The translations under genes were made by a program, and so were the position numbers. Shown one piece after another: positions 62,865 to 64,000 of a stretch of 64,000 bases of DNA. The stretch is taken from NCBI RefSeq assembly GCF_040120695.1, contig NZ_JBEEAC010000027.1:20912-84911 (forward strand), read 5' to 3'. Each line of letters begins with the position of its first letter. Within the stretch, counting starts at the first letter, position 1. The notes beneath the pieces were generated by a model. It ran no database searches and had not been told where the DNA came from. It saw nothing but the letters and a program-made list of their open reading frames with translations. This stretch comes from Plantactinospora sp040120695. Its GTDB lineage: Bacteria; Actinomycetota; Actinomycetes; Mycobacteriales; Micromonosporaceae.

Positions 62865-63896
62865 ATGAACGACACGCACCACACCCCCACCAGATCGAGA
62901 AAACGCAGCATACGGCTGCTCTTCGGTGCAGCCTGCGCCGTGGTGCTGGCGGTCAGCGGCACCGCGCTGGCCCCCAACGCCTACGCCGAGGCTGACCGGC
63001 AAGTCTGCTCGAACACCACCGGCTCGCACAACGGGTTCTACTTCTCGTTCTGGAAGGACAGTGGCGACGCCTGCATGGTGTTGCGCGAGAACGGCCGGTA
63101 CTCCAGCTCGTGGAGTAGGAGCACCAACAACTGGGTCGGCGGCAAGGGCTGGTCCAGCGGTAGCCGGCGGACGGTCAGCTACTCGGGCACCTACAACCCG
63201 GGCAACAACAACACCTACCTCGCCCTGTACGGATGGACGCGGAACCCGCTCATCGAGTACTACGTCGTGGAGAACTTCGGCAGCTACAACCCGAGCAGCG
63301 GCGCCACCCGGATGGGCACGGTGACCACCGACGGTGGCACCTACGACATCCTGCGCAGCCAGCGGGTCAACCAGCCGTCGATCGACGGCACCGCGACGTT
63401 CTACCAGTTCTGGAGCGTCCGCCAGCAGAAGCGCAGCAGCGGCACGATCACCTTCGGCAACCACATGGACGCCTGGGCGCGCGCCGGCCTGAACCTCGGT
63501 AGCAGCTGGGCCTACCAGGTCATGGCGACCGAGGGCTACCAGAGCCAGGGAAGCTCCGACATCACCGTCCGGGAAGGCGGCGGCGGGAACCCTGGCCCCG
63601 GCCCCACCACCGGCCCGACCAACCCGCCCGGTGGCAGCTGCAACGTCAGCGTGAGCCGTGCCGAGGAGTGGAACGACCGGTTCAACACGACCTTCTCGGT
63701 CAGCGGCACCAACAACTGGGTCGTCACCATCCGCACCAACGGCGGCCAGAGCCTGCAGAACAGCTGGAATGCCTCGATCAGCGGCAGCAGTGGCACGCTC
63801 ACCGCCCGCCCGAACGGCAACGGCAACAACTTCGGGATCACGCTCTACAAGAACGGTAACAACACCACACCCACCGCGAGCTGCTCGACCGGCTAA
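62865..63896 (+). CDS. GH11 endo-1,4-beta-xylanase with C-terminal CBM2-like domain
   Basis: This 343-residue secreted xylanase has a signal peptide to about residue 43, then a GH11 jelly roll (about 45-235) with catalytic Glu residues in EYYVVENFG and VMATEGYQSQGSSDI. A Gly/Pro/Thr linker (GNPGPGPTTGPTNPPGG) leads to a roughly 85-residue binding domain bounded by Cys residues (CNVSVSRAEEW to TASCS), which looks like a CBM2. It cuts the xylan backbone outside the cell. The GH115 glucuronidase and oligosaccharide importer at 26-33 kb would process and take up the products. Confidence 0.96.
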   Translation: MNDTHHTPTRSRKRSIRLLFGAACAVVLAVSGTALAPNAYAEADRQVCSNTTGSHNGFYFSFWKDSGDACMVLRENGRYSSSWSRSTNNWVGGKGWSSGSRRTVSYSGTYNPGNNNTYLALYGWTRNPLIEYYVVENFGSYNPSSGATRMGTVTTDGGTYDILRSQRVNQPSIDGTATFYQFWSVRQQKRSSGTITFGNHMDAWARAGLNLGSSWAYQVMATEGYQSQGSSDITVREGGGGNPGPGPTTGPTNPPGGSCNVSVSRAEEWNDRFNTTFSVSGTNNWVVTIRTNGGQSLQNSWNASISGSSGTLTARPNGNGNNFGITLYKNGNNTTPTASCSTG

Positions 63897-63977
63897 CCCT
63901 GGGTGGGGTGGGATGCGGTGCCGACAGTGTCTCGCGGCGCGGACTGACCCGAACACCTGAAGCATCGCCCCAGTGGC

Positions 63978-63989
63978 GGGGGGGGGGGG
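63978..63989. other. 12-base poly-G run near the window end
   Basis: A run of 12 G bases lies in the last 25 bases of the window, downstream of the xylanase. Such runs can be slippery real sequence or a sequencing or assembly artefact. Confidence 0.6.
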
Positions 63990-64000
63990 CGGCGCGGGCG

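Overview
The window is about 64 kb of very GC-rich, densely packed DNA with strong GC preference at third codon positions, many GTG/TTG starts, Tat and lipoprotein exports, a DivIVA protein and two ECF41-type sigma factors. This points to a mycelial actinomycete. The short intergenic repeats and gene complement suggest the Micromonosporaceae, but that assignment is inference. I see no rRNA, tRNA, CRISPR array, transposase or phage gene.

Region 1 (1-22.9 kb) is a hydroxamate siderophore locus. A giant NRPS gene on the minus strand starts at 14132 and runs off the left edge, with order A-PCP-E / C-A-PCP-E / C-A-PCP / C-A... Next come a siderophore-binding lipoprotein, two FecCD permeases and an ATPase, arranged divergently around two IdeR/DmdR-type iron boxes. 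Further right, a near-perfect iron box lies between an ornithine N5-monooxygenase and an N5-hydroxyornithine formyltransferase. The module order matches erythrochelin-type synthetases, and the formyltransferase suggests a formylated, foroxymithine-like product. Three unrelated-looking small genes (secreted peptide, DivIVA, TRYPCO1-like) split the locus.

Region 2 (23-37.6 kb) holds an esterase with an AraC regulator, an SDR, a LplB/YtcP-type sugar transporter with a Tat lipoprotein binding protein, a GH115 alpha-glucuronidase, and a second complete ABC importer of the PotABCD/Fe(III) type. A GH11 xylanase with a CBM2-like domain at the right end (62.9 kb) fits with the GH115 and the sugar transporter as glucuronoxylan use.

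Region 3 (37.6-42.4 kb) is the least expected part: a tight four-gene minus-strand operon encoding ACP, ketosynthase, a ketosynthase-like partner lacking the catalytic Cys and His, and a fused acyl-AMP ligase-thioesterase. It resembles a stripped-down type II KS/CLF system with its own starter ligase and release enzyme, and I cannot match it to a known product.

Region 4 (42.6-64 kb) is mostly housekeeping and accessory: a royal-jelly/yellow-family protein, a golvesin-M23 peptidase, a TRM11-like methyltransferase, a membrane-anchored Hsp70, a DUF574 methyltransferase, a PaoABC-like exported molybdenum aldehyde oxidase, small stress-type genes, an acyl-CoA dehydrogenase/MaoC/FabG/TetR set, a DsbA protein with a small Cys peptide, and an ECF41-AhpD pair with a recognisable cognate promoter.

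Noteworthy non-coding structure includes a roughly 95-bp structured repeat present twice, each time beginning at a stop codon; a perfect 60-bp tandem duplication that copies a ribosome site plus start codon; and several short tandem arrays that begin at or next to gene stop codons.
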